A DNA stretch of 64,000 nucleotides. It comes from Marinoscillum sp040218045. Lineage in GTDB: Bacteria; Bacteroidota; Bacteroidia; Cytophagales; Cyclobacteriaceae. How positions within the stretch are numbered: position 1 is the first letter of the stretch; each line of letters opens with the position of its first letter. The position numbers and the translations under genes were made by a program. The stretch is taken from NCBI GenBank assembly GCA_040218045.1, contig JAVJQA010000015.1, forward strand, positions 1 through 64,000, given 5' to 3'. Below, piece by piece: positions 7,168 through 14,670 of the stretch. The notes under the pieces were generated by a model. That model was not told the DNA's origin. It was given only the letters and a program-made list of their open reading frames with translations, and ran no database searches.

Positions 7168-7938
7168 ATGAAAACACTTTTTCTATTTATCAATCTAATT
7201 TCAATCCAACAAGACACGATCACCTTTGATTATGGTAATGAGTATTACATGTCTCCAGATATACATATTTCAAATACTTATAATCTTAAAGAAAATCTAG
7301 AGGACGGGGTGTATATAGTTTTAGATAATTATGGAGGGCCAATTAGATATAAAAGACGTGAAATAGTTATCCTGAATTCATTAAAAACCCTAGATATCAA
7401 ATACTTTAAAAACAGCTACTATATAGGTATTCTCGAAGAAGATACCATATCGGGATATGCTGTTGAAAGTCAACCCACGATAAAGGAAAAATATGAGTTG
7501 GTGGGAAGAATGCAGAAATTAACTGAATATCACGAAAATCAAGTTGTTAAATCCATTGAAATTGTAGACACAGAACTGCAAAAGCAAACCTTATTATTCA
7601 AAAGGTGGCACTATGATAATGGCGGTTTACATATGATAATGGAAAAACAAGACACGGTAGATCAATATTGGATACAATACTATTATGATACAGGAGAGCT
7701 CAACATATCTGGACAATTTGATCAATACAACAGACCAAGCGGGATTTGGACGATATACCATAAAAATGGAAATAGGAAAGAAGAAGGGACTGTTTGCTCC
7801 GATTGCATAGTTGAGTTGCATAGACCTTGGGTTGAACGAGCGACTTCTTTGGTTTATAAAGAAGGTGATTGGACATACTACAATGAAGACGGAACGGTGC
7901 GAAAAACAGTTTTAGAGAAGAGTGACAAAGAGAGATAG
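7168..7938 (+). CDS. MORN/YwqK-repeat-like protein, last cassette gene
   Basis: A 256-residue protein. The C-terminal half holds repeats of the MORN/YwqK type (YYDTGELNISGQFDQ, then GIWTIYHKNGNRKEEG, then GDWTYYNEDGTVRKT), spaced about 25-40 residues. Such repeats are known in YwqK-family proteins, sometimes annotated as antitoxins, and in membrane-associated proteins. The first 12 residues are hydrophobic and might be a short signal. The start is 14 bases after site D. No attC-like repeat follows; a MITE-like element begins 32 bases after the stop. Confidence 0.7.
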   Translation: MKTLFLFINLISIQQDTITFDYGNEYYMSPDIHISNTYNLKENLEDGVYIVLDNYGGPIRYKRREIVILNSLKTLDIKYFKNSYYIGILEEDTISGYAVESQPTIKEKYELVGRMQKLTEYHENQVVKSIEIVDTELQKQTLLFKRWHYDNGGLHMIMEKQDTVDQYWIQYYYDTGELNISGQFDQYNRPSGIWTIYHKNGNRKEEGTVCSDCIVELHRPWVERATSLVYKEGDWTYYNEDGTVRKTVLEKSDKER

Positions 7939-7970
7939 TCGAGTAAGCCAGGGGAATTTCACCCCTAGCC

Positions 7971-8081
7971 GGGCGCCCCACAATGCTATTAAGTTAAGAT
8001 GGTGGAAAAATATCCTCTCCCTTAATCCCTCTCCTGAAGAGGGACAAAAAGGACTTAACTTAATAGCATTGGGGCGTCCCC
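7971..8081. mobile_element. MITE-like element with 28-bp terminal inverted repeats
   Basis: Left end 7971-7998 and right end 8054-8081 are inverted copies. The inner 17 bases (AATGCTATTAAGTTAAG) match exactly and the outer G/C-rich part matches with a small shift (GGGCGCCCC against GGGGACGCCCC). Between them is a second short palindrome, TCCCTCT-N5-AGAGGGA. There is no coding capacity, so a transposase would have to act in trans. No clear target-site duplication is visible. It lies between the last + strand cassette gene and the − strand lipoprotein. Confidence 0.55.
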
Positions 8082-8147
8082 GATCATAAAGTAAACAATT
8101 TGTGATAATCGATGATGGCGCATGGCCCTAAAAACTACTGCTCATCA

Positions 8148-8978
8148 CTAGCTCACTTGCTTCACACATTCTACATTATCATGAGCTGCATCCCAACATC
8201 TGAAATCTGAGTCTCCATAAACAGTTTCAGACTTTACACTCCCTTCTGTTGAGTTTTGATTGTAAAGGATAGATGCCTTGTAATTTTCCCCTTCAGAGTC
8301 TATTACCATTACATTATAGTAATAGGTGTAATCCGAATCCAGAGACAAACCGAATTCAACGGAACTTCCATTTTTGGTTGACTCCTCATCAATAATTGTA
8401 TATTTTGAGTTGATATAACTTTCCTGATCACGATCCCACTGAACCTGAAGCACCTGCCTGGGCTGTGCCGGACTCCCATAGATAATCCACTCACCCTCGC
8501 TATTGTCAATTAGAGATTCTCCGGTGACCCATAAAAAATCCTCAAATTCACCTTCTGATGAAAGATACAGTTCCCACAAAATCGTCTCATCATTTCTTTT
8601 TGCCATCAGTGTTGCTGAAAACACTTCTTGATTCACAGAAACGGAATATGTGGATTGCCATTTCTTTAAAGAAGATGAATATGCAAAGTCATGATCATCA
8701 GCAGCCGGGAATGCAGCAGCCGGGATGAGGAAACCATAGGTTAAAGTGTTTTGCCAAAACCCAACGTTAGTAGCTGCGAAAATGAAATTATCCTTGTTCT
8801 CAACCTTATCTCCCCTATGGGTTTCATATTGAGGGAAATTTCCCAAATCGGCAGAGAGAGAAGCCATTGGTGGCAGTGAAGGCGGAGTGCCTATTTCTTC
8901 AGAATCCTCTGAACAACCTATTAAAAGTACTGAGAGCGCCACCAGGAGCCCTAAAAAAAGTATAGCGATACGTTTCAT
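8148..8978 (-). CDS. Lipoprotein, tandem paralogue 1
   Basis: A 276-residue protein with an SPII signal peptide (lipobox VLLIGC, Cys about residue 22) followed by an acidic CSEDSEE segment. The rest is beta-rich with no recognised domain. It is clearly homologous over its whole length to the next gene upstream (9294-10109): both have PPMASLSADLGNFPQ-type and DFLW.TGES..DNS.G.W motifs and a C-terminal RCWD...C pair that could form a disulfide. This copy carries six more residues at the C-terminus. Expected to be an envelope-anchored protein; function unknown. Confidence 0.8.
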   Translation of the reverse strand: MKRIAILFLGLLVALSVLLIGCSEDSEEIGTPPSLPPMASLSADLGNFPQYETHRGDKVENKDNFIFAATNVGFWQNTLTYGFLIPAAAFPAADDHDFAYSSSLKKWQSTYSVSVNQEVFSATLMAKRNDETILWELYLSSEGEFEDFLWVTGESLIDNSEGEWIIYGSPAQPRQVLQVQWDRDQESYINSKYTIIDEESTKNGSSVEFGLSLDSDYTYYYNVMVIDSEGENYKASILYNQNSTEGSVKSETVYGDSDFRCWDAAHDNVECVKQVS

Positions 8979-9005
8979 AAGCTTTGGGTTTTGATTCTGT
9001 CTATC

Positions 9006-9025
9006 TAAAACCCAAATGGCATGCC
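9006..9025 (-). promoter_or_regulatory. Conserved upstream box of lipoprotein paralogue 1
   Basis: The 20 bases match the box at 10136-10155 at 17 positions and sit almost the same distance (27 bases) upstream of the start codon. In this copy it contains the palindrome GGCATGCC. Either a shared promoter/operator or a remnant of the duplication. Confidence 0.35.
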
Positions 9026-9139
9026 GTTGTATCTTGCTGAGCTACTATGTAATCGAAATGAAATGGCTAAACCGAAATTCAATAATCGTCAGGATACCTG
9101 GACGGTCCGCCGCAGCGGTTAACTCCGGGTGAAAAAAGA

Positions 9140-9267
9140 GAGGCTGTCTAAAAAAGTGTTTTAAGTCATCCTGAACCTGTTTCAGTATCTTCAATCAATT
9201 TTAAAAAGCAGATAGATTCTGAAATAAATTCAGAATGACCCAAAGAGATTACTTTTTAGACAGCCTC
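9140..9267. mobile_element. MITE-like dispersed repeat, copy 1
   Basis: A 128-base element with terminal inverted repeats GAGGCTGTCTAAAAAAGT and ACTTTTTAGACAGCCTC. A second copy in the opposite orientation lies at 46519-46657 and matches through most of its length (for example TCATTCTGAATTTATTTCAGAATCTATC and GATGACTTAAAACACTTTTT are in both, as separate blocks). There is no coding content. It occupies the otherwise empty region 8979-9293 between the two paralogous lipoprotein genes. TAAAAAGT-type ends resemble those of some IS-derived MITEs; the parent IS is not identified. Confidence 0.75.
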
Positions 9268-9293
9268 CTCCTAATTCTATTACCAGTTGACCC

Positions 9294-10109
9294 TTAACAG
9301 TCTATATCATCCTGATTTTCATCCCAGCATCTCCAGTCAGCATCTCCAAAGTGGGCTTCTGATTTCACCCGACCTTCTGTGCTTGTTTCATTATACAGGA
9401 TGTGGGCGTCATAGTCATCACCCTGGGTATCCACCACAAAGATTTCATAGTAATGCGAAAAATCAGCTTCAGTACTCAAACCATACTCCACAAAGCTGCC
9501 CGATTTGGCAGATTCAGTGTCTACGAGCACATATTTTGAATGAATGAAATTATCACCTTCTCGGTCCCAGTCGATACGCAAGACCTCTCGTGGTTCAGAC
9601 GGGCCACCATACAGCACCCAATCACCTCCTGAGTTGTCTACTCTGGATTCTCCGGTAAACCATAGAAAATCCTCATATTGACCTTCTGCTGAAAGGTACA
9701 TTTCCCATGACACGGTCTCCCCATTGTTCTTTGCGAAGAGTTGTGCTGTTACCGCCTGGTTGTTTACATTGACGGTATACTCAGATTTCCAACGCTTTTC
9801 ATCACTCAGATATTGGAAGTCCTGGTTAAAGGCGGCTTCAAAGGCCTTAGCTGGAATAAAAATCACCACACCAATGGCAGTTTGCCAAAAGCCAACATTA
9901 ATCGCTGAAAACGCAAAATTGGTTTTGGTCTGAGTTTCATCCACTCTTCCATCTCCATTTTGAGGAAAAGTTCCCAAATTGGCAGAAAGTGAAGCCTTAG
10001 GCGGCAGCTCTGGTGGATTTCCAGCATTCTCCGAATCCTCAGAACAGCTCACAAACAGCATTGAAACACCTATAACTAAGCTTAAAAATTTAATCCCTAT
10101 TCGATTCAT
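9294..10109 (-). CDS. Lipoprotein, tandem paralogue 2
   Basis: A 271-residue lipoprotein. The frame is open upstream to 10157, but the start at 10109 gives a clean SPII signal (MNRIGIKF, hydrophobic stretch, lipobox SMLFVSC) and puts the conserved upstream box at the same distance as in paralogue 1. It shares most motifs with that gene, including CSEDSE after the lipobox, ASLSANLGTFPQ, DFLWFTGES, and the final RCWDENQDDIDC Cys pair. A start at 10121 is also possible. It lies 52 bases downstream of the Crp-family gene on the same strand, so it may be controlled by or co-transcribed with it. Function unknown. Confidence 0.8.
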   Translation of the reverse strand: MNRIGIKFLSLVIGVSMLFVSCSEDSENAGNPPELPPKASLSANLGTFPQNGDGRVDETQTKTNFAFSAINVGFWQTAIGVVIFIPAKAFEAAFNQDFQYLSDEKRWKSEYTVNVNNQAVTAQLFAKNNGETVSWEMYLSAEGQYEDFLWFTGESRVDNSGGDWVLYGGPSEPREVLRIDWDREGDNFIHSKYVLVDTESAKSGSFVEYGLSTEADFSHYYEIFVVDTQGDDYDAHILYNETSTEGRVKSEAHFGDADWRCWDENQDDIDC

Positions 10110-10135
10110 AGTTTTAATCATTTGATCTGGCCTAA

Positions 10136-10155
10136 TAGAATCCAAATGCCATGCC
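10136..10155 (-). promoter_or_regulatory. Conserved upstream box of lipoprotein paralogue 2
   Basis: Matches 9006-9025 at 17 of 20 positions and starts 27 bases upstream of the chosen start codon, directly after the stop of the Crp-family gene. It marks the left limit of the duplicated unit and may be a promoter or operator. Confidence 0.35.
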
Positions 10156-10161
10156 ACGCAT

Positions 10162-10842
10162 TTAAGCCAGTTTTTCCATATCTCTTATTAAAATTCTTCT
10201 TCTATCAAAATTGATGATATTTTCCTCTCGTAAATCATTCATTACGGTAGTTACTGTTTGTCGGGATGTACCGGTGAGGCTTGCAATGTCTTTGTGCGTC
10301 AGGTGATTTTTGATCATCATTTCAAAACCAACCTTTTGGCCTTTCTCTTCAGCCATCTCTTTCAGAAACTCCACGATCCTGGTTCTGGCATCTTTAAAAA
10401 CCAGTGACTCAATACGGCGCTCCATTTTTCTCAATCGCAAGCCAAGAATCCTGAAAATTTTCAGACTCAATTCCTGATTGTCCCTCATAAGATCTTTGAG
10501 TCCATCTACAGTCATCGGACAGACACGGGTATTTGCGTTCATAGCCTGAGCAAAATCCCCCCGCTTAGTCTCACCTGCAAGCGCTAATTCTCCAAAAATT
10601 TCACCTTTGGTCAAAATAGCTTTTACAATCTCTTTGCGGTCATCGGTAAATGTCCCGATCTTCACACGACCATCAGCAATCATGTAAATATTCATTGAGG
10701 ATTCATCAGGAAAATAAATGAACTCATCCTTACCATAAATATTCGGGTTGTGCTTTTCTTCCAGATGAGGAGTTTTACTTGGGCAGAGAATTTCAAATAA
10801 ATCAACGTTTTCGAAATACCAGAGCTTACTCGGTTCACTCAT
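10162..10842 (-). CDS. Crp/Fnr family transcriptional regulator
   Basis: A 226-residue regulator with an N-terminal cyclic-nucleotide-binding-like beta-barrel (about 25-130; IYMIADGRVKIG and KGEIFGELALAGE) and a C-terminal winged helix (about 155-220) with the recognition motif LTHKDIASLTGTSRQTVTTVMNDL. There is no Cys cluster of the FNR type, so it does not look like an Fe-S oxygen sensor; the ligand is unknown. It is divergent from the hemJ-SCO-cytochrome c operon across 123 bases and could regulate it, itself, or the downstream lipoproteins (inference). Confidence 0.92.
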   Translation of the reverse strand: MSEPSKLWYFENVDLFEILCPSKTPHLEEKHNPNIYGKDEFIYFPDESSMNIYMIADGRVKIGTFTDDRKEIVKAILTKGEIFGELALAGETKRGDFAQAMNANTRVCPMTVDGLKDLMRDNQELSLKIFRILGLRLRKMERRIESLVFKDARTRIVEFLKEMAEEKGQKVGFEMMIKNHLTHKDIASLTGTSRQTVTTVMNDLREENIINFDRRRILIRDMEKLA

Positions 10843-10965
10843 AATTCTAGGTTAGATTTAGGCTAATGGCCAAAATGTTTGATAAATCAGCAGTTGAGGT
10901 GCATTTTTGCGGCACTTACTGCACAATGTAAGTCTAACAAGATTTCTTCTTAAAATGTCTCACAA

Positions 10966-11505
10966 ATGGACTATTTAAATGTAAAAGCTCTTCACATCAT
11001 CTTTGTGGTCACCTGGTTTGCAGGGCTTTTTTACATTGTTAGACTCTTCATTTATCACACCGAGGCTTTAGCCAAACCCGAACCGGAGCGCAGTATCCTT
11101 TCTGATCAACTCGCCTTCATGAGCAAAAAGTTGTGGTATGTCATCACCTGGCCATCAGCAGTACTCACCATGATTTTTGGCCCATGGCTGCTTGTCCTTC
11201 AGCCCAACTGGCTGACGCAACCTTTTATGCACATCAAACTGGCATTTGTAGGATTACTTCTCATCTATCATTTGGTGTGTCATCGCATTTATCAAAAACT
11301 TCAAAAAGGAGAAACTAAATTCTCCTCAACGCAATTAAGGATCTGGAATGAAATAGCTACCATCATCCTGGTAGCCGTGGTATTCCTTATTGTCAAGAAA
11401 AACACCATCAGCTGGCTGTGGGGTACTGTAGGCATTGTTGGTTTTGCCGTAGTACTCATGATAGCTGTCAAGATTTATAAACGAATAAGAGAAAATAAGC
11501 AATGA
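10966..11505 (+). CDS. hemJ: HemJ-like protoporphyrinogen IX oxidase
   Basis: A 179-residue inner-membrane protein of the HemJ (UPF0093/CopD-like) family: KALHIIFVVTWFAGLFYIVRLF carries the conserved His of helix 1 and the Arg at the end, and MHIKLAFVGLL the second conserved His and Lys. About five membrane helices. HemJ oxidises protoporphyrinogen IX to protoporphyrin IX in haem synthesis. Its stop overlaps the SCO1 start by four bases (ATGA), so haem synthesis and cytochrome-oxidase assembly genes are translationally coupled here. Confidence 0.85.
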   Translation: MDYLNVKALHIIFVVTWFAGLFYIVRLFIYHTEALAKPEPERSILSDQLAFMSKKLWYVITWPSAVLTMIFGPWLLVLQPNWLTQPFMHIKLAFVGLLLIYHLVCHRIYQKLQKGETKFSSTQLRIWNEIATIILVAVVFLIVKKNTISWLWGTVGIVGFAVVLMIAVKIYKRIRENKQ

Positions 11506-12143
11506 AGCCATTCAGTCTTTTTATACTAGCAATATTTGTTATTGCCTCATGTGGTGAGGTTAAGTCGTCTTATGAGCTGCCCATACTCGGCAGAAAAGAG
11601 ATCGTAGATAAAGAAGTCAATGGTGAAATGGTAAAGGATACCGTTTTCCATACGATCGCACCTTTTGAGTTTGTGGACCAGGATAGCACCATCATCACCA
11701 ATGCCACTTTCTATAACAAAGTCTATGTAGCAGATTTCTTTTTTACCTCCTGCCCTACCATTTGCCCGGTGATGAAACAGCAAATGCTCAGGGTATATGA
11801 AGCATATGAAAATGATCCCGAAGTGGCCATTTTGAGCCATACCATAGACCCAATGCACGATACAGTAGCGGTGCTCAACGATTTCGCCAACAAACTTGGA
11901 GTCTCATCCAGCAAGTGGCACTTCGTCACAGGTCCACAGGATGAAATCTATGACATTGGTGAAACCAGCTACATGGTAGTGGCCAATGAAGATGAAAACG
12001 CTCCGGGAGGTTATATCCATAGTGGTGCATTTTTACTGGTTGACAAAAAAGGCCGGATTCGGGGCGTGTATGACGGCACAGTACCGGAGCAGGTAGACAT
12101 ACTGATCAATGACATTTCCCGTCTCACAAAGAAAAAGAAATGA
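11502..12143 (+). CDS. SCO1/SenC family copper chaperone lipoprotein
   Basis: A 213-residue lipoprotein (lipobox VIASC) with a thioredoxin-like SCO domain. The copper/thiol motif CPTIC sits in FFFTSCPTICPVMKQQ, and the distal conserved His is in the HSGAFLLVDKKG segment. SCO proteins deliver copper to the CuA site of cytochrome c oxidase or keep its cysteines reduced. It overlaps both neighbours by four bases, hemJ upstream and a cytochrome c downstream, which supports a role in respiratory-chain maturation. Confidence 0.92.
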   Translation: MKPFSLFILAIFVIASCGEVKSSYELPILGRKEIVDKEVNGEMVKDTVFHTIAPFEFVDQDSTIITNATFYNKVYVADFFFTSCPTICPVMKQQMLRVYEAYENDPEVAILSHTIDPMHDTVAVLNDFANKLGVSSSKWHFVTGPQDEIYDIGETSYMVVANEDENAPGGYIHSGAFLLVDKKGRIRGVYDGTVPEQVDILINDISRLTKKKK

Positions 12144-12586
12144 GGAATTTCTCTTTATTAGTTTTCATAACACTGGCTTCTGCATGTGGTGGCTCAGAAA
12201 ATGGTAAAGGTCAAAAAACCGACCACCGTACTGAGATAAAACTCAAACAGTACATTGTGCAGGGCAAACAACTCTACAATACCTATTGTAGCAATTGCCA
12301 TCAGGCTGATGGTTCAGGGCTAGCGCAGCTTTACCCACCACTGGCCAACTCAGACTATCTGTTAGAAAACCTGCCGAGGGCAGCATGCACCATCAAAAAT
12401 GGAATGAACGGAGAAATTACCGTCAATGGTGTAAAGTTCAACCAGATGATGCCTGCCAACAAAAATCTTTCACCACTGGAGATTGCTGAAATTCTTACTT
12501 ACATCACGAATTCCTGGGGAAATGATGCGGGACTTAGCGATGTGCAAATCATGAACCGCTGGCTATCTAAGTGTGAAGAGGAATAA
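12140..12586 (+). CDS. Membrane-anchored mono-haem cytochrome c
   Basis: A 148-residue lipoprotein (lipobox LASAC near residue 15) with one class I cytochrome c domain: CSNCH haem-binding motif near residue 51, the ADGSGLAQLYPPLANSDYL segment typical of this class, and a likely axial Met in QMMPANKNLSP. It overlaps the SCO1 gene by four bases. Likely electron donor or accessory to a terminal oxidase. It ends seven bases before the convergent lipoprotein gene. Confidence 0.9.
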   Translation: MRNFSLLVFITLASACGGSENGKGQKTDHRTEIKLKQYIVQGKQLYNTYCSNCHQADGSGLAQLYPPLANSDYLLENLPRAACTIKNGMNGEITVNGVKFNQMMPANKNLSPLEIAEILTYITNSWGNDAGLSDVQIMNRWLSKCEEE

Positions 12587-12593
12587 ACAGGGT

Positions 12594-13001
12594 TCATTCC
12601 TCCAGTGCTTTCTTCCCGGCTTCCAGTGAGGTGTTCATATCGTCACGAACCTTTTCGATGGTTTTCAACTGGCCTTGGAGATACACTTCCATTTCCTTCT
12701 CTGTACCCTGATAGTTGGCGTCAAAACTTCTCATCCAGTCCATCATGGCTTCATTGGCCAGCTTGATATCATTGGCCAAAGCCTGGTATTTAGCAGCAAC
12801 TACCGAATCTGCCGACATTGAATCGGCCAGAACCAAAAGCTTCTTCTGGGTAGCCCTTAGCTCACCCATCTTTGGCATTACTTCATCATGCGCATCCAAC
12901 ACCTGGGTTTTCAAGTCTTTCTCTTCTGTTTGAGACTCCCCTTTTGGGTTGGTACAACTAATGATGGTGATTGCTAAAACAAAAAATGATAAGTATTTCA
13001 T
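12594..13001 (-). CDS. Small helical lipoprotein
   Basis: A 135-residue protein with an SPII signal (lipobox TIISC) and an almost wholly helical, charged mature part, probably a coiled coil, with MDWMRSFDANYQG near residue 92. Family not recognised; similar short coiled-coil lipoproteins in this phylum are often labelled viral A-type inclusion protein without evidence. It is the last gene of a four-gene operon with the ABC system, starting nine bases after the DUF3299-like gene. Confidence 0.7.
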   Translation of the reverse strand: MKYLSFFVLAITIISCTNPKGESQTEEKDLKTQVLDAHDEVMPKMGELRATQKKLLVLADSMSADSVVAAKYQALANDIKLANEAMMDWMRSFDANYQGTEKEMEVYLQGQLKTIEKVRDDMNTSLEAGKKALEE

Positions 13002-13010
13002 AGTTCAGGT

Positions 13011-13442
13011 TTAATTAGATTCTATTTTGGCATCTTTTAAGATATACATCAGCTGATCTACATCTTTATCGTTAAGCTCAAGCTTGCCTTTAAAAGTTAC
13101 CTTTTTAGCAGTATATTTTACTGGTTCTTTGAGGTAAATCTCGGCTACTGATTCCGGGCCAGCTCCTCCACAGAAAAAACAAGATGCCACCGGCACAGAT
13201 GATACAATCAAATGATCCGGTTCAAACATTCCTTCGAATGGAATAATATAACCTGAGAGCTCAATCTCTTTACCAGCCAACTCCTGGATGGATGGGCTAA
13301 ATTTGGGCACAAAGATCTCTCCATATTCATCCTTTGACTTTTCGTACTCCAGGGCACTCAGTGTTTTCCAATTTTCCGCAGAAGTCTGTGCAAAAAGACA
13401 AGAAGAGGTTAAAGAGAACAAGAAGGTTACAAATAATCGCAT
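13011..13442 (-). CDS. Secreted DUF3299-like protein
   Basis: A 143-residue protein with a signal peptide (MRLFVTFLFSLTSSCLFAQ). The mature domain has EIELSGYIIPFE, then the Cys motif SCFFCGGAGPES and a C-terminal beta segment KVTFKGKLELN. This is the pattern of DUF3299 proteins, small OB-like periplasmic proteins often found beside LolD/FtsX-like ABC systems. The Cys pair suggests metal binding (inference). One base separates its start from the permease stop. Confidence 0.75.
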   Translation of the reverse strand: MRLFVTFLFSLTSSCLFAQTSAENWKTLSALEYEKSKDEYGEIFVPKFSPSIQELAGKEIELSGYIIPFEGMFEPDHLIVSSVPVASCFFCGGAGPESVAEIYLKEPVKYTAKKVTFKGKLELNDKDVDQLMYILKDAKIESN

Positions 13443-13443
13443 A

Positions 13444-14670
13444 TTATGCTTTCGCTAAAGTTTTAGAAATATCAGTCTTGTAGGCCATAATGGCTGGTGC
13501 GAGAGATGCCAACATCCCAATCACCAAACAACCCGCAAGCACAATCCATTCCTCATTCAGGAAATAAAAGGATTGTGGATTAACTCCTTCCAATGATGAT
13601 GCCAATGAAAACACCAAAAGGTGAGCAATGATCAACCCGGAAATTCCTCCGGCAAAAGTAATCATCAATCCCTCAATGAGTACATGAATAAAGATCTGAA
13701 ATTTGGTACCACCCATAGAGCGCATAATGGCAATGTCGTATTTGCGGTCCTTCAGGGAATTGAGTAGGGCAATAAATACACTTACCGCTGAAATAACAAT
13801 GATCAGTAATCCCAAAAGGTTAAGGACTTTCACACCTACGCCTATGATGTTAAACAACCTAGCTGTTTCAAAAGCCGGTGATGCCGCTTGCAGGTTACTT
13901 TCTGAATTGATGGCACGGGGCAGCATGACCGCTCCCATTGGCGACCGGTACTTAATGAGCAAAGCAGTAATCTGCTCCTCTTCAAACTGCTCAGAATTCA
14001 CGGAAATACCGAGATGAGCAATATTGACAATTGAATCTCGGGGCTCCTCTTCTTCATGACCATGCACTTCCCAGATACTTTCTAAGCTTGTTAGAATAAG
14101 CTTATCTATTACCGTATTGGATTGACTTAATATACCCACTACTTTAAACGGATGAGCACCATGTGCTTCTCCATCATCAGAAAGGCCATGTTGACTCTCA
14201 AAAGTGTCCCCCAACCCCAGGTTCAGCTGACGTGCTACAGACGCACCCAAAACAACTTCCATGTGCGCTCCAAACCAACGTCCATTTTGAAGACCTGCAC
14301 CATACAACTCCGGGTAGGCCTGGGTTGTACCTACTATTCTTAACCCTTTATAACTGTCACCAAGGGACATGGGGATGGCGTACTCGATGTACCTGCTTTT
14401 ACTTACCTGTGCAGCTTCCTTCAAATCGATATTGCCTGTTGGGAAATCCACGTGAAAAATATTGGCCAAAATAAGTTGTAACGGACTTCCTTTAGCCCCT
14501 ACCACCAAATCCACACCTTTTGCATTTTTCGAAATCTCACTTTTGAGCTGATCAGAAATCAACAAAATCAACACAACAATGGTTACACCAAATGCTAATA
14601 GAAGCCAACTCAACAAGCTACTAAGGGGCTTCGCTAAAATGCTCTTAAAACTTAGATATGTTATGTTCAT
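13444..14670 (-). CDS. ABC transporter permease, FtsX/MacB-like
   Basis: A 408-residue permease with one N-terminal helix (about 16-38), a large periplasmic MacB-type core domain (about 45-265) and three C-terminal helices forming the FtsX domain (about 275-400; ALLNSLKDRKYDIAIMRSMGG). This is the topology of mechanotransmission ABC systems (LolCDE, MacB) that work on substrates in the periplasm rather than moving them through the membrane. The periplasmic loop contains a His/Glu-rich stretch, VHGHEEEEPRD, and SDDGEAHGAHP, which could bind a metal. It overlaps the ATPase gene by four bases. Confidence 0.88.
   Translation of the reverse strand: MNITYLSFKSILAKPLSSLLSWLLLAFGVTIVVLILLISDQLKSEISKNAKGVDLVVGAKGSPLQLILANIFHVDFPTGNIDLKEAAQVSKSRYIEYAIPMSLGDSYKGLRIVGTTQAYPELYGAGLQNGRWFGAHMEVVLGASVARQLNLGLGDTFESQHGLSDDGEAHGAHPFKVVGILSQSNTVIDKLILTSLESIWEVHGHEEEEPRDSIVNIAHLGISVNSEQFEEEQITALLIKYRSPMGAVMLPRAINSESNLQAASPAFETARLFNIIGVGVKVLNLLGLLIIVISAVSVFIALLNSLKDRKYDIAIMRSMGGTKFQIFIHVLIEGLMITFAGGISGLIIAHLLVFSLASSLEGVNPQSFYFLNEEWIVLAGCLVIGMLASLAPAIMAYKTDISKTLAKA

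Larger units (their letters stand above)
1..7938 (+). mobile_element. Integron-like gene-cassette array (no integrase in window)
   Basis: Every gene from 164 to 7938 is on the + strand, and the genes are separated into units by long imperfect inverted repeats with TAAC at the left end and usually GTTA at the right end (ends of units at 141, 5535, 6333 and about 7153). Units hold one operon or gene each, including a toxin-antitoxin pair, as is known for chromosomal integron cassettes and for attC clusters lacking integrase (CALIN). Three of the four repeats share an extended central sequence, so they are copies of one family. No integrase or attI is visible and the left limit lies outside the window. 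Inference: a cassette array or a remnant of one. Alternative: a family of dispersed Bacteroidota hairpin repeats that happen to flank accessory genes. Confidence 0.5.

Noticed and set aside
8979..9139. A small gene in the gap between the lipoprotein paralogues
   Set aside because: No frame with a plausible start and composition; apart from the upstream box nothing is recognised there, and the rest of the gap is the repeat element.
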